A stretch of 54,600 nt of DNA from Melioribacteraceae bacterium (GTDB lineage: Bacteria; Bacteroidota; Ignavibacteria; Ignavibacteriales; Melioribacteraceae): positions 1 to 54,600 of the forward strand of contig BQMY01000098.1 of assembly GCA_022181065.1 (NCBI GenBank), in the 5' to 3' direction. The translations under genes and the position numbers were made by a program. Below, one piece after another: positions 25,120 through 33,810 of this stretch. Under the pieces are notes generated by a model that saw only the letters and a program-made list of their open reading frames with translations, made no database searches and was not told where the DNA came from. How positions within the stretch are numbered: position 1 is the first letter of the stretch; each line of letters starts with the position of its first letter.

Positions 25120-28100
25120 ATGAAAATTGCAAGTTTGGCGATTAAAAATCACCAATTTACAAATATAGTTCTGCTCCTTCTCGTCATTACGGGTATCCTG
25201 TCCCTCATTTCAATGCCAAGATCGGAGGACCCGCAGATATCAATTCCGGGTGGAACAATTACTATAGTACTTCCGGGCGCGGATCCTGCTGACCTTGAGG
25301 AAAAAGTAGTCAACCCGATTGAAGAAGCCCTTAACGAATTGGAAGATATTAGAAAACTCGAGGCAAATGCCAGTGATGGTCTCGCTAATATCACAATAGA
25401 ATTTGACATTGGCTCTGACCCGGATGAAAAGTTCTCTGATGTAATCGAAAAAGTTAATACTGTCCGTGATGAGCTCCCGGAAGAAATAGCGTTCATCAAG
25501 CTGAACCAGTGGAAAAGCAACAATGTGAAGATCATTCAGGGCGCGATTGTCTCTGATTCCGCACCTTATAAAATTCTGGAAGAAGAAGCAGAACGCCTCA
25601 AGGATGAAATCGAAAAGGTTACCGGAATCGAAAAAGTTGAGATCATGGGATTCCCCGAACAGGAAATTCACATCTACCTCGATTTCCAAAAGATTGCGGC
25701 ACTAAACATACCGCTCAACAGAATCATTCAGTCGATTCAAAGCGAGAATACAAATATTCCCGGTGGACATATCAGCATCGGTGACCGGAAATTCAATATT
25801 ATCACATCAGGTTCATTCGATAATATTTCCGCTCTCGAAAACACTATCATCGATTCAAAAAATGGCAATATCCTCTATCTTAAAGATATTGCCGAAGTAA
25901 AAGTTGATTACGAAAAAGAGAAATATCTTGCGCGTACTAACGGTAAAAATTCTGTCTTCATTACCGCCACCCAAAAAGTCGGCACAAATATTTATGATGT
26001 AATGGACCAAATTAATGTGAAAATCACAGAGTTCGAAACAACTTTACCTCCCGGCATCACCTTTTCGAGAATAGTTGACCAAACTGAAAGCGTTTCTTAT
26101 CGCCTCACCGGCTTTTTTATGAATCTGCTTCAGGGACTTATACTCGTTGGGTTTGTTGTTCTTCTGGCAGTCGGTATTCGTGCAGCGTCAATCGTGATGC
26201 TCGCAATTCCCACGTCCATTCTGATAGGTATTGCGGCTCTCGATCTTTCCGGATACGGACTTGAACAAATGACAATTGCCGGACTGGTAATAGCCCTTGG
26301 TCTTCTCGTTGACAATGCCATCGTAGTTGTTGAGAACATTACGCGGTTCCTTAAAAACGGTTTCAGCGGAAATGAAGCTGCGGATAAAGCTACGAGTCAG
26401 ATCGGATGGGCAATTGTAAGTTCCACAGTCACTACTGTGCTCGCGTTCGTACCCCTTATCATGATGCAGGATAAAACGGGTGATTTTATCAGAAGTATGC
26501 CGACCTCTGTTGTGTACACTCTCACTGCCTCACTTTTTGTTTCGCTTACATTTACACCGTACCTTGCTTCAAAATTCCTGAAATATAAAGAAGGAGCAAA
26601 ACGGAGTTTCACTTCCCGTTTTCTTGAGGATTTTATAGCAACAAGGTATCGTCAGCGATTGAAGTTTGCGTTAAAACGACCATGGGTTATTATTGGGATA
26701 TCCACCATTGTATTTTTTGGCAGTCTCTCACTCTTTCCACTTGTTGGAGTGACGTTCTTTCCAAAAGCGGAGAAACCTCAATTTTTCATAAATATCACCG
26801 CACCCGAAGGTAGCTCGCTTCAAAAAACAAATTCAATAGTTGGCGAAATTGAGGAGGACCTTACAGAATATCCCGAGATTAAAACCATCGCGGCTAACAT
26901 TGGTAAAGGAAATCCCAGAATATACTACAATGTCTTCCCCAAACATGAGCAGGCAAACGTTGGACAAATACTTGTTGAGCTAAAATCTTTTGAACGTGAA
27001 GTTCTTGAATCGATGATCACAACTTTACGTGCTCGTTACGATACCTATGCCGGTGCGACTATCGAGATTAAGCAGCTCGAGCAAGGTCCCCCTGTAGAAG
27101 CCCCGATCGCGATAAAGATTAAAGGTGATAACCTTGAAATGCTCAAACAACTTTCTTTCGATGTAGAAAAAATGTTCGAGTCAACCGAGGGAGTTATCAA
27201 TATCAACAACCCGCTTAAAACGACTCGTACTGACCTGCATGTAAATATACACCGTGAAAAAGCCCTGATGTACGGAGTACCAATTCACGAAATCGACCGT
27301 ACTGTAAGAGCCGTGACTGAAGGATTGAATGTATCTAAATATCGCGACAATAACGGGAAAGAGTATGATATTCTGGTGAAATCTCTTGCGGGAAATGACC
27401 CAAAACTAGCCGATCTGGAGAAAGTTTCTGTCGCCTCTGTAACAGGCATGCAGGTTCCACTTTCACAAATTGCGACAATTGAATTGAAAGCAACGCCGTT
27501 AAAAATCAGTCATCACATGCTGCAAAGGACTGTAACGATCACCGCGGATGTTGCCGGTGAAACTATGGTAACAAAATCCACGAATGAAATAATCAACAAA
27601 CTGGAAAACTATAATTTCCCGAAAGGATATCGATATTACGTCGCGGGTGAACTTGAAAGTCAGCAGGAATCGTTCGGGGGCATGTTCAAAGCAGTCCTGA
27701 TTGCGATACTGGGAATATTTGGTGTGTTGGTGCTGCAGTTCAGATCATATACACAACCGCTGATTGTCTTTTCCGCGATACCACTTGCTATTATAGGTTC
27801 TATTTTCGCTTTGTTGATCACAGGATATACCTTTTCGTTCACTGCGTTTGTCGGAATTACCTCGCTCGTGGGAATTGTTGTAAATAGTTCCATCATTCTG
27901 GTGGATTATACAAATCAACTCAGGCGTGAAGGCAAACCGATGGAAGAAGCACTTCAACTTGCGGCGGAAACCAGATTTACTCCAATTATTCTTACAACCG
28001 GCACCACAATTGGAGGACTACTACCTCTTACACTCGGTGGTGGAACACTTTGGGCACCGATGGGCTGGACAATAATAGGTGGCTTGCTGATGTCAACATT

Positions 28101-28161
28101 CCTGACATTGATAGTTGTGCCCGTACTTTACAAACTATTCTCAAAAACAGAGATATCTTAA
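25120..28161 (+). CDS. RND family efflux permease (AcrB/HAE1-like)
   Basis: A 1013-residue inner membrane proton-driven transporter, preceded by AGGAG. Typical features: N-terminal TM1 (NIVLLLLVITGILSLISM), porter domains in both halves, TM2-6 around residues 335-480 with the proton-relay motif GLVIALGLLVDNAIVVVENI (TM4; only one of the two AcrB Asp residues is kept), and TM8-12 from ~865 with GFVGITSLVGIVVNSSIILVD-like sequence. The size fits the HAE1/MMPL-type pumps. It exports a small hydrophobic or toxic compound with the two preceding gene products. Substrate unknown. The gene ends right before a dispersed repeat region. Confidence 0.94.
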   Translation: MKIASLAIKNHQFTNIVLLLLVITGILSLISMPRSEDPQISIPGGTITIVLPGADPADLEEKVVNPIEEALNELEDIRKLEANASDGLANITIEFDIGSDPDEKFSDVIEKVNTVRDELPEEIAFIKLNQWKSNNVKIIQGAIVSDSAPYKILEEEAERLKDEIEKVTGIEKVEIMGFPEQEIHIYLDFQKIAALNIPLNRIIQSIQSENTNIPGGHISIGDRKFNIITSGSFDNISALENTIIDSKNGNILYLKDIAEVKVDYEKEKYLARTNGKNSVFITATQKVGTNIYDVMDQINVKITEFETTLPPGITFSRIVDQTESVSYRLTGFFMNLLQGLILVGFVVLLAVGIRAASIVMLAIPTSILIGIAALDLSGYGLEQMTIAGLVIALGLLVDNAIVVVENITRFLKNGFSGNEAADKATSQIGWAIVSSTVTTVLAFVPLIMMQDKTGDFIRSMPTSVVYTLTASLFVSLTFTPYLASKFLKYKEGAKRSFTSRFLEDFIATRYRQRLKFALKRPWVIIGISTIVFFGSLSLFPLVGVTFFPKAEKPQFFINITAPEGSSLQKTNSIVGEIEEDLTEYPEIKTIAANIGKGNPRIYYNVFPKHEQANVGQILVELKSFEREVLESMITTLRARYDTYAGATIEIKQLEQGPPVEAPIAIKIKGDNLEMLKQLSFDVEKMFESTEGVININNPLKTTRTDLHVNIHREKALMYGVPIHEIDRTVRAVTEGLNVSKYRDNNGKEYDILVKSLAGNDPKLADLEKVSVASVTGMQVPLSQIATIELKATPLKISHHMLQRTVTITADVAGETMVTKSTNEIINKLENYNFPKGYRYYVAGELESQQESFGGMFKAVLIAILGIFGVLVLQFRSYTQPLIVFSAIPLAIIGSIFALLITGYTFSFTAFVGITSLVGIVVNSSIILVDYTNQLRREGKPMEEALQLAAETRFTPIILTTGTTIGGLLPLTLGGGTLWAPMGWTIIGGLLMSTFLTLIVVPVLYKLFSKTEIS

Positions 28162-28175
28162 AGTGCTAAGATATA

Positions 28176-28847
28176 ATAGTCCTCCTTCTGAAGGAGGTGG
28201 CATTTAACGGAGTTAAATGAAGGAGGATGACTGTGTTCGTTGTCGTGACATTGTCCAAAAACTCTACCTCACCCTTTCGTCTCGGCGAAATTTCGTGTGT
28301 CAGAGGCAGGCAGTCTGTGTCACAGGAGAGGGAAACAAACTTTTGTATCATCACGAGGTCCCTGAGGTGACTCGAAGGGCCGCGCAACTTGTGTGAGGGT
28401 TACGACAAAGGCGGATAGGATGGGTTTGTTCTTGGTGACAATTCTTTCTGCACTGTCGAAGATCAATGTTCAAATTAACAGAAACTGGATACCCGCCTCC
28501 GCGGGTATGACAAATATATGTTCCGTCATCTTCACGATGACCTCCATTGAAGAAGTTGTCTAACAACGATGGTCAATGACGGAGGATGACTGTGTTTGTT
28601 TTTGTGACACACTAAAAACTCTACCTTACCCCAACCCTCTCCCGTGTCAGAGGCAGGCAGGCTGGATCACAGGAGAGGGAAACAAACTCATTTCTTGTCA
28701 TTTCCGGCTTGACCGGAAATCTATTCATTAATATGTATAGTGTATAACCCTAAAAATGCTCCTCATTCCCGCCTAGTTTACCCTCCTCAGGTGGGGCGGA
28801 GGGAATCCAGAGATGCAGTTTTGCCGGGATAAATCATTCAGAACCCA
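28176..28847 (+). repeat. Dispersed element copy C and left ~650-bp direct repeat
   Basis: A long non-coding region between the RND pump and signal peptidase. It begins with the CCTCCTTCTGAAGGAGG hairpin, GTGG, and the hairpin CATTTAACggaGTTAAATG (28201-28219), then AGGAGGATGA, as in copies A, B and E. From 28198 the segment is nearly identical to 32871-33530. Shared landmarks are GTCTGTGTCACAGGAGAGGG, a GATACCCGCCTCCGCGGGTATGAC hairpin block, GTTGTCTAACAAC and a TTTCCGGCTTGACCGGAAA hairpin. Differences are a handful of substitutions and small indels. Confidence 0.85.
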
Positions 28848-28906
28848 AATCACAATAAGTGTAAAAATTCGGTACTTTTATATTTGGCGCGTCTAAAAAA
28901 ATAAAA

Positions 28907-29686
28907 ATGAAAATATTAATTCTGATCAAATCATTTTTACTCGCGCTTCTTGCTCCCGGTTTACCACAAATATCTTCGGGCAGACTTAAAAAAGGGGTAA
29001 CAATATTTTCAATCTCAATTTTGCTTGTAACAAGTTACTATCTCCTGGGGTTATGGCGTTACTTCCCTCTCCTCTTTCTCTTTTTACTATTTACAGTTAT
29101 TCTCGTTATATATTCCGCGATAGAAGCGTTTTCTAAACACGAGAAGCGAAATAATAAGCTTTCACTCAAAAACACATTGTTTCTGTCATTTCTTCTGCCA
29201 ATTCTTTTCTGGGGTACAGAGATCATCGCCGGAAAATACTCATCAGTCTATGAAGCGTTCGTGCCCACAAACTCAATGCAGCCTACAATTATGGATAGCG
29301 AATATGTGGTGATCGATGAGAACTTTTATCTCGATAACAACATTCATACCGGTGAAGTATGCCTCTTTTATAATGATGTGACCGATAATTACTTTCTCAA
29401 ACGTGTTGCGGGAATTCCGGGAGATACCGTTAAATTTTCGGAAGGCAGAATATTTGTGAATAACAGTGACTATCTCGCGTCGCTTCCTTTCAAATTTAAT
29501 GAGAAGGTAGAATTTCCGGATTCATCTTTTATTGTGCCCGATGGATACGCATTCGTTCTCGGAGATAATCTCAATAACAGTTTTGACAGCCGTTACTTCG
29601 GTCCTGTAAAAATTGAATACATTACCGGAAAGCCTTTATACGTTTACTGGAGTAGTAATTTTGACAGGATTGGTAAAAGAATATAG
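28907..29686 (+). CDS. lepB: Signal peptidase I
   Basis: A 259-residue membrane-bound serine protease that removes signal peptides at the outer face of the inner membrane. Box motifs are intact: the catalytic Ser123 in VPTNSMQPTI, the general-base Lys165 in YFLKRVAGIPGD, and the C-terminal YAFVLGDNLNNSFDSRYFGPV. Residues ~1-105 hold about three hydrophobic segments (LILIKSFLLALLAPG, VTIFSISILLVTSYYLLGLW, PLLFLFLLFTVILVIY) plus one more just before the Ser box, more membrane helices than E. coli LepB. It sits alone between two long direct repeats, which is unusual for a likely essential gene; a second lepB elsewhere is possible. Confidence 0.93.
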   Translation: MKILILIKSFLLALLAPGLPQISSGRLKKGVTIFSISILLVTSYYLLGLWRYFPLLFLFLLFTVILVIYSAIEAFSKHEKRNNKLSLKNTLFLSFLLPILFWGTEIIAGKYSSVYEAFVPTNSMQPTIMDSEYVVIDENFYLDNNIHTGEVCLFYNDVTDNYFLKRVAGIPGDTVKFSEGRIFVNNSDYLASLPFKFNEKVEFPDSSFIVPDGYAFVLGDNLNNSFDSRYFGPVKIEYITGKPLYVYWSSNFDRIGKRI

Positions 29687-29720
29687 AACCCGCGGAAAGG
29701 TGTTTCTGCTCCCGCGGGTT
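29687..29720. terminator. Stem-loop after lepB
   Basis: AACCCGCGG (29687-29695) pairs perfectly with CCGCGGGTT (29712-29720) around a 16-nt loop, directly after the lepB stop. No T-run follows on the plus strand, so it may act as a terminator or an RNA-stabilising hairpin between convergent genes. Confidence 0.5.
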
Positions 29721-29754
29721 GACAATGAAGAGGAATTATAGGCTAAAAATTCAC

Positions 29755-32058
29755 TTATAAGTTAACACCGAACCCGAAATAAATTCTTCTTGGAACCTGA
29801 GGACCATATAAATAGGCGGGATCGCGATCAGCCCCTGTACCGAGGTCTTCCTGATATGAATCGAGGAGATTTTTAACACCACAACTTAACTCACCGCCAA
29901 CATCTTTTAGTATTGGAAGTTTGTAGCTAAGGTTCACATCTACTTCATAAAATGATTTACCTGTTTCCACAAGTTTACCTGTGCTTTCGTTTGGCACTAC
30001 CATGCTGCCGGTATATTTTAATGAAGTGATCAGGTTTAATTCTTTAGTGATATTGTATAAAACTCTCATGTATCCAAAATTGTCGGGTGTACGTAAGAAC
30101 TTGTCACTATATTCACCATCCAAAACTTCCTGCTGCGAGTCGTATCGTCCCTGCTTGAAGGTATAGCCAAGTCTGACTTCCAACTGGTTAATTGGTTTAA
30201 CTCCAAAATCTATATCAACACCTGTAACTTTAGCGCCATCAGAATTTATTCTTTCCCATAATACAAGTCCGTCACCTGTTATTTCCTTGAACTCACTGCT
30301 AAAAGCATCATTCAATTTTGTATAAAAACCTGTAACGCCAAACAATAGAGCGTAGTCATCAATAAAACCTTCATACTGAAATCCACCGGAAACAGAATAA
30401 CTGTTCTCTTCTTTTAAATTGGGCGCACTTCTCACAACTCTCTGATCGCCACCAAGTGATTCAATATGAAGGTCTTCATCAAAAATCTGAGGTGCTTTGA
30501 AACCGGTTGAATATGAAAGACGAAGCGCTAATTCTTCAACAACTTCATATTTCATGCTTAAACGAGGGCTGAATACAAGATCTTCAAGCTCCGAATGTTT
30601 ATCAATTCTTGCTCCCATAACAAAATTAAGATGATCATGCAAGAATGAGATATCATCCTGTACGTAAAATCCTGCATTTGTAAATTGATGATCAATATGA
30701 TAAAGAGAATTTTTTACAGAATTGTCAGTCAGCTCATCAAGTGTATATTCGGTTCCGGCAGTAATTCTGTGATTTGCCAACTGATAATTGGCTCTGAAAC
30801 CCATACTATGAGTAAGACTTTCAGAATTTCCATAGAAATCGAGTGCAGCGGTTTTATCAATTTCATCGATCACACCATTTTCATCAATATCACCCAGACC
30901 GCCATAGTAAGATTCCCTGTTAACATTGAAGAATGAATAATTTGCCGCGAGTCTGAATTGAGAACTAAAATTGTGAGTGAATTTAACCTTCCCTCCGGTG
31001 TTTCTATGTTGAACCCATTCGGCGACGTCCGCTTCATGCTGTGGGAGTTCAAAATCATTACCGCCGCGTCTTTCTTCATTTATGCGATAGAGGGAAAAAT
31101 CCAGAGAGCTGTTTTCAAACGGTTTGTAAAAAGAGTTGAGCCCTATCGTTTCATTATTAAGCTCGCCAAGTTCGCTGAAATCATCGCCATTATGATCATA
31201 ATTGTGCCTGTTACGGAAAGACGCGTAAATAAACGCACCCATATTGCCGCTTTCATTTATCAATTCGGAAACCGCGCCTGCCTCATTATCCAGCTTTCCA
31301 TTGATTGTAGAGCCCGCGTAATGGATTTTAGTTCTGTTCAGCTGAGGTTTTTGAGTAATAATATTAATTGTACCCGCTATTGCTCCACCACCATAGAGCG
31401 CTGAACCACCACCTTTAACTATTTCGAGTTGACCTATCATTTCTTGCGGAAAGTGCTCAAGTGAGTAAACTCCGGCGAGTGAATTAACGACAGGATCACC
31501 ATCAACAAGCACCTGTGAGTATTTACCGTCAAAACCAAGGATACGAACCTGACTGAAATTACAGTTCTGACAATTGTTTTCCACTCTCACACCAGTCTGA
31601 AATCCAAGTGCCTCGGCAAGGTTAACCGCTTTGGTCTGGTCAATAAGCTTTCGTGGGATCACTTCGGTTTTTACTGGTGAGTCTTCATACAAATAAGGGG
31701 TTGTAGTTCCTGTTACGACAACAGAGCCGACTTCGAGTAATGTTGGACGAAGTTTTACGCTGAAGCTTAATACCTCATCCGACTTAACTTCTACGGTACG
31801 AACAATTTTTTCGTATCCAACAGCGGATATTACTATTTCATGGGTACCTGCCGGGATATCTTTTATAACAAAAACACCTTCTTCATTGGCAGCCGCACCA
31901 ATTAACGAGTTTTTAACATAAACATTTGCGCCAATAATAGCTTCACCATCATTATCGGTGACTGTTCCTTCAGCTTCACCTGTTGGTTGACTATTTGCAA
32001 GCGCAACTGAAAACAATAATATATATATATAACAAGACAATATTGTACGTTTTTTCAT
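29755..32058 (-). CDS. TonB-dependent receptor with carboxypeptidase-regulatory-like domain
   Basis: A 767-residue outer membrane receptor. The ATG at 32058 is chosen because GAGG lies at a good distance and the signal peptide starts MKKRTILSCYIYILLFSVALANSQ; a TTG four codons upstream is less likely. Residues ~28-110 are a CarboxypepD_reg-like domain (GEAIIGANVYVKNSLIGAAANEEGVF). Residues ~115-225 are the plug (EDSPVKTEVIPRKLIDQ, GGGSALYGGGAIAGTINI). The rest is a 22-strand barrel ending in an aromatic residue-rich strand (RRIYFGFGVNL). It imports an energy-dependent substrate such as a metal complex or cofactor. A His-rich ORF just upstream on the same strand suggests metal, but this is inference. 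Confidence 0.93.
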   Translation of the reverse strand: MKKRTILSCYIYILLFSVALANSQPTGEAEGTVTDNDGEAIIGANVYVKNSLIGAAANEEGVFVIKDIPAGTHEIVISAVGYEKIVRTVEVKSDEVLSFSVKLRPTLLEVGSVVVTGTTTPYLYEDSPVKTEVIPRKLIDQTKAVNLAEALGFQTGVRVENNCQNCNFSQVRILGFDGKYSQVLVDGDPVVNSLAGVYSLEHFPQEMIGQLEIVKGGGSALYGGGAIAGTINIITQKPQLNRTKIHYAGSTINGKLDNEAGAVSELINESGNMGAFIYASFRNRHNYDHNGDDFSELGELNNETIGLNSFYKPFENSSLDFSLYRINEERRGGNDFELPQHEADVAEWVQHRNTGGKVKFTHNFSSQFRLAANYSFFNVNRESYYGGLGDIDENGVIDEIDKTAALDFYGNSESLTHSMGFRANYQLANHRITAGTEYTLDELTDNSVKNSLYHIDHQFTNAGFYVQDDISFLHDHLNFVMGARIDKHSELEDLVFSPRLSMKYEVVEELALRLSYSTGFKAPQIFDEDLHIESLGGDQRVVRSAPNLKEENSYSVSGGFQYEGFIDDYALLFGVTGFYTKLNDAFSSEFKEITGDGLVLWERINSDGAKVTGVDIDFGVKPINQLEVRLGYTFKQGRYDSQQEVLDGEYSDKFLRTPDNFGYMRVLYNITKELNLITSLKYTGSMVVPNESTGKLVETGKSFYEVDVNLSYKLPILKDVGGELSCGVKNLLDSYQEDLGTGADRDPAYLYGPQVPRRIYFGFGVNL

Positions 32059-32096
32059 TATAATCCTCAAAGGAAACTGGTATATTTAAATTTTTA

Positions 32097-32447
32097 TTAT
32101 GAGCGGGGTATAACTATGCCCGGGGGGGGTGCCCTGGAGCCGGAACTTAACCGATTAGCGCTATTATCATTCTGTTCCTCTGCGATTTCAATACTGAAAT
32201 AGTTTATTTCAGTTCTTAACTCGAACTTGTCGCATTGAACAAAATTGCTCTTATCAAAAGATGCCAGAGCATAGTACTTGTATTCATCCGGGGTATGAGA
32301 GTGATTTGATTTCCCTGTGCTTCCATTCCCGGAAAGGTGACTATGAGTAACAACTCGTCCATCTTCCAGAATATGGGTGTGAAGACCGATGTTGCTCCCG
32401 AGAACATAAACAAAAAATAAAATCGATATGTATAACTGAATTTTAAT
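32097..32447 (-). CDS. His-rich small exported protein, possible ATT start, upstream of TonB receptor
   Basis: A 116-residue reading frame ending 38 bp before the TonB receptor start. It has no Met codon at all, so no conventional start exists in frame; the best candidate is ATT at 32445-32447, with GAGAG five bases upstream. The resulting N-terminus (IKIQLYISILFFVYVLG) resembles a signal peptide. The body contains HTHILEDGRVVTHSHLSGNG and KSNHSHTPDEYKYY, then CDKFELRTE, and a RAPPPG end. This pattern (HTHxLxDGxVVxHSH, then a Pro-rich C-terminus) resembles small proteins that I remember in Bacteroidota operons with TonB receptors, probably metal-binding. The eight-C run near the 3' end is intact in frame. 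A TTGACA promoter 55 bp upstream supports transcription. Confidence 0.5.
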   Translation of the reverse strand: MKIQLYISILFFVYVLGSNIGLHTHILEDGRVVTHSHLSGNGSTGKSNHSHTPDEYKYYALASFDKSNFVQCDKFELRTEINYFSIEIAEEQNDNSANRLSSGSRAPPPGIVIPRS

Positions 32448-32473
32448 AACTACTCTCAGATTTTCTTTATTTA

Positions 32474-32502
32474 AACTTAGTCTAAATAAACCCTGCTGTC
32501 AA
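32474..32502 (-). promoter_or_regulatory. Candidate promoter with palindromic operator for the His-rich/TonB unit
   Basis: On the minus strand TTGACA (32497-32502) is separated by 17 bp from TAAGTT (32474-32479). TTAGtCTAA (32477-32485), a 4+4 palindrome, overlaps the -10 side. The palindrome is similar in type to sites of DtxR/MntR-family metalloregulators, which would fit a metal uptake operon. Spacing to the candidate ATT start is about 26 bp. Confidence 0.4.
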
Positions 32503-32870
32503 GTAATTAATCTGCAAAACTGATAAAAAGTTTAATAAATCTTATTAAAGACAGCCTGTCCGCGACTCTTTTTCGACTATAATGATAAAAAATACTTGTA
32601 ATTCAGTTCTTGGCATCACGAGCAAGAACGCTTGATTTGGTCAGCAATTCCCCACTCTGCGGGGCGAGCCGTATGCTGAGGACGTCCCTTCTCGTGCCGG
32701 GAAGCGTTGTAGTAGCCGGCATTACCTGTAAAACAACAAAACCATACGCGCGCGGAATGGCTTTTACTGAAAGAATGTGCAATTTATAATGTACAGTCCT
32801 GAAAACGGTTGTTATTCCTGCGAAGTTTACCCGCCTCGGACGAAGACAGGAATCCGGTTTTTAAACTTGT
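32503..32870. other. Intergenic region without supported gene
   Basis: About 370 bp between the His-rich/TonB promoter and repeat copy D. It holds GC-rich short palindromes (CCCCACTCTGCGGGG at ~32651; a CCTGCGAAG/CGAAGACAGG block at ~32818-32850) typical of the dispersed repeats of this genome. I see no coding sequence or structured RNA I recognise. Confidence 0.5.
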
Positions 32871-33530
32871 TGGCATTTAACGAAGTTAAATGACGGAGGA
32901 TGACCATGTTCGTTGTCGTGACATTGTCCAAAAACTCTACCTCACCCTTTCGTCTCGGCGAAATTTCCTGTGTCAGAGGCAGGCAGTCTGTGTCACAGGA
33001 GAGGGAAACAAACTTTTGTATCATCACGAGGTCCCTGAGGTGACTCGAAGGGCCGCGCAACTTGTGTGAGGGTTACGACAAAGGCGGATAGGATGGGTTT
33101 GTTCTTGGTGACAATTCTTTCTGCACTGTCGAAGATCAATTGTTCAAATTAACAGAGGATACCCGCCTCCGCGGGTATGACAAATATATGTTCCGTCATC
33201 TTCACGATGACCTCCATTGAAGAAGTTGTCTAACAACGATGGTCAATGACGGAGGATGACTGTGTTTGTTTTTGTGACACACTAAAAACACTACCTCACC
33301 CTTATTCGCCGCGGCGAACCTCTCCCGTGCCAGAGGCAGGCAGGCTGGATCACAGAAGAGGGAAACAAACTCATTTATTGTCATTTCCGGCTTGACCGGA
33401 AATCTATTCATTAATATGTATAGTGTATAACCCTAAAAATGCTCCTCATTCCCGCCTAGTTTACCCGCCTCAGGTGGGGCGGAGGGAATCCAGAGATGCA
33501 GTATTGCCGGGATAAAACAATCAGAGCCCA
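32871..33530 (+). repeat. Dispersed element copy D and right ~650-bp direct repeat
   Basis: Near-identical to 28198-28847 in the same orientation. The first hairpin here is CATTTAACgaaGTTAAATG (32874-32892), with a different loop from copy C and the same stem, followed by CGGAGGATGA. The leading CCTCC hairpin of the element is missing, so the repeat starts at its middle. Differences from the left repeat are small indels (AAACTGG missing before GATACCCGCC, and a TTCGCCGCGGCGAA replacement). Confidence 0.85.
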
Positions 33531-33757
33531 CCCCCGCTTGTAGTCGTAAGTCGATAGTCGTCAGTCTTAAGTCAAAAACAAAAGATAAAACCTGATGCCA
33601 AATTAATTCGCCGGAGGTGAAGAACATGCCAAAGCAGTTTTTTGCTCCCCTTCTCCTGTTCATAGGAGAAGGGGTTGAGGTCAGATTTCGACAAACTTCG
33701 AAAGACGATGTGGATGGTTTTTATCGTTTCTTAAACAATAGTCATCCCCCATAAAAC
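33531..33757. repeat. Short-repeat region after copy D
   Basis: Contains an inverted copy of the CGACTATCGACTTACGACT tract of 18370-18406 (here ~33540-33570) and a perfect 11-bp hairpin, CCCCTTCTCCT (33647-33657) with AGGAGAAGGGG (33664-33674). A 43-codon ORF with a good ribosome binding site (ATG at 33626) reads through the hairpin and is rejected as coding. Confidence 0.55.
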
Positions 33758-33787
33758 AACAAAACCGCGCCTAAACGCGGTTTTGTT
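33758..33787 (-). terminator. Intrinsic terminator of the lipoprotein gene
   Basis: AACAAAACCGCG (33758-33769) pairs perfectly with CGCGGTTTTGTT (33776-33787). On the minus strand the stem is followed by GTTTTATG. It lies 23 bp after the stop of the lipoprotein gene. Confidence 0.75.
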
Positions 33788-33810
33788 AAAGATAATCTAA
33801 AAACATCTGC

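Noticed and set aside
25240..25689. 149-codon minus-strand ORF inside the RND permease gene
   Set aside because: Antisense shadow of a conserved transporter gene.
28166..28387. Minus-strand ORF of 73 codons in the left 650-bp repeat, shared with 32827-33060
   Set aside because: Both copies share the frame only because the DNA is duplicated; hairpins dominate the sequence and no protein family is seen.
30958..31404. 148-codon plus-strand ORF inside the TonB receptor gene
   Set aside because: Antisense shadow of a conserved receptor; no start signal or recognisable domain.
32600..32730. GC-rich segment with CCCCACTCTGCGGGG that could look like a structured RNA
   Set aside because: It shows only one short hairpin and repeat-like phrases; no known RNA family pattern could be fitted.
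9602..33530. Possible CRISPR-like repetition from the dispersed hairpin elements
   Set aside because: Copies are far apart, in both orientations and without regular spacers or cas genes.
33626..33757. Plus-strand ORF of 43 codons with a GGAGG site and ATG at 33626
   Set aside because: It reads through an 11-bp perfect hairpin (CCCCTTCTCCT) in a repeat region; amino acids simply follow the palindrome.
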